From contig NZ_JNZP01000042.1 in the NCBI RefSeq assembly GCF_000725545.1, forward strand, positions 1 to 27,188: a stretch of 27,188 nt of DNA. Reading direction: 5' to 3'. Positions within the stretch are counted from its first letter, which is position 1. Every line of letters starts with the position of its first letter. Shown one piece after another: positions 26,870 to 27,188 of the stretch. This DNA is from Streptomyces exfoliatus. GTDB taxonomy: Bacteria > Actinomycetota > Actinomycetes > Streptomycetales > Streptomycetaceae. A program made the position numbers and the translations under genes. The notes under the pieces were generated by a model that ran no database searches, was not told where the DNA came from, and saw only the letters and a list, made by a program, of their open reading frames with translations.

Positions 26870-27188
26870 TTATCGAGGTGCCTCAGGAATCGTGATCGTC
26901 CCTTTCCACACGTTCAGCTGTGCCTCGTCCACGGGCTTCATCTCGCCTTGGTACACCTGCGCGTGACCGTCCTTCGCGGTATCCGCCCAGGCGTTGGTGG
27001 CGAAGACGTACGTGCTTCCCTCCTTCAGCGGGGCGGTGCTTCCCTCGTCCAGCCCGTAGGTGACCCGCACGGTGCCGCGCAGGTTCCCCCGCAGGACCGA
27101 GGCGACCTCGACCCGGTAGACGTCTTGAGTCCAACCCTCGATGTCCCGTTGCTCCTCGAACGCCACCACGCGCCCGGTGAACACGTTC
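26870..27188 (-). CDS. NTR/TIMP-like, probably secreted protein, N-terminus beyond window
   Basis: The frame is open to the right edge and reads NVFTGRVVAFEEQRDIEGW, then YRVEVASVLRGNLRGTVRVT, KEGSTYVFATNAWAD and a TAA stop at 26870. The pattern FTGxVV...Y.V.V..V.RG....V.V......L..G..YVF is that of NTR/TIMP-like domains, common in exported actinobacterial proteins that usually start with a lipoprotein or Sec signal. The start seen here (GTG 27184) is only two residues from the edge and the typical motif has already begun, so the real start probably lies outside. Function unknown. Confidence 0.55.
   Translation of the reverse strand, partial: NVFTGRVVAFEEQRDIEGWTQDVYRVEVASVLRGNLRGTVRVTYGLDEGSTAPLKEGSTYVFATNAWADTAKDGHAQVYQGEMKPVDEAQLNVWKGTITIPEAPR

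Noticed and set aside
1..27188. tRNA, rRNA genes and CRISPR arrays
   Set aside because: No cloverleaf-like, rRNA-like or regularly spaced repeat sequence was seen on reading the window.

Overview
The window is high-GC DNA with actinobacterial, Streptomyces-like features: GC-rich codon third positions, GTG and TTG starts, stop/start overlaps between consecutive genes, an MbtH partner protein, a membrane Ser/Thr kinase and remnants of IS elements common in Streptomyces. Positions 1-19180 are the 3' part of a nonribosomal peptide synthetase (NRPS) cluster. Positions 19181-27188 are an accessory region of a few intact genes among many broken ones.

Assembly line (1-11138). The 3' end of one NRPS (end of a C domain, then A-T-E) overlaps the start of a second (C-A-T-C-A-T-TE), followed at once by an mbtH gene. 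These are the last three modules and the release domain of a larger line that begins upstream of the window. By alignment to GrsA PheA I read the adenylation pocket codes as DLTKVGDVSK (Asn/Asp type, epimerised), DLGKTGVVNK (resembles codes I remember for 3-methylglutamate) and DGLFVGIAVK (hydrophobic, unassigned). A D-Asn, 3-MeGlu, Ile/Val ending would match residues 11-13 of the acidic lipopeptide A54145.

Tailoring, export and precursor genes (11257-19180). In order: alpha/beta hydrolase, SyrP-like Fe(II)/2-oxoglutarate hydroxylase, FkbM-type methyltransferase, AsnO/VioC-like hydroxylase, DrrA/DrrB-like ABC exporter, a convergent DedA-family membrane protein, and a separately promoted methyltransferase that is a candidate for 2-oxoglutarate C-methylation. 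This set and order match my memory of the A54145 lpt cluster (lptG-H-J-K-L-M-N, plus lptI) of Streptomyces fradiae. The hydroxylases and FkbM enzyme would supply hydroxy-Asn and methoxy-Asp, and the last enzyme 3-MeGlu. I therefore regard the main system as a known type (A54145 itself or a close relative), not an undescribed one. The gene symbols rest on domain logic and remembered synteny, not on a search. Two strong intergenic hairpins, at 11143-11192 and 13005-13039, may divide the operon.

Accessory region (19181-27188). Intact-looking genes are a membrane Ser/Thr kinase, a GNAT-like protein, a DUF7822-like protein, a two-helix membrane protein and, at the right edge, a partial NTR/TIMP-like protein. 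Between them are relics: an IstB-like tail, an IS5-family transposase start, a frameshifted HTH regulator, an HNH nuclease fragment, a carboxymuconolactone decarboxylase-like gene with an internal deletion, and a truncated XRE regulator diverging from it across a preserved 10-bp inverted repeat. A 49-50 bp direct repeat with an internal palindrome brackets the GNAT gene. About 1.2 kb (22600-23864) holds almost nothing recognisable. I saw no tRNA, rRNA or CRISPR array.
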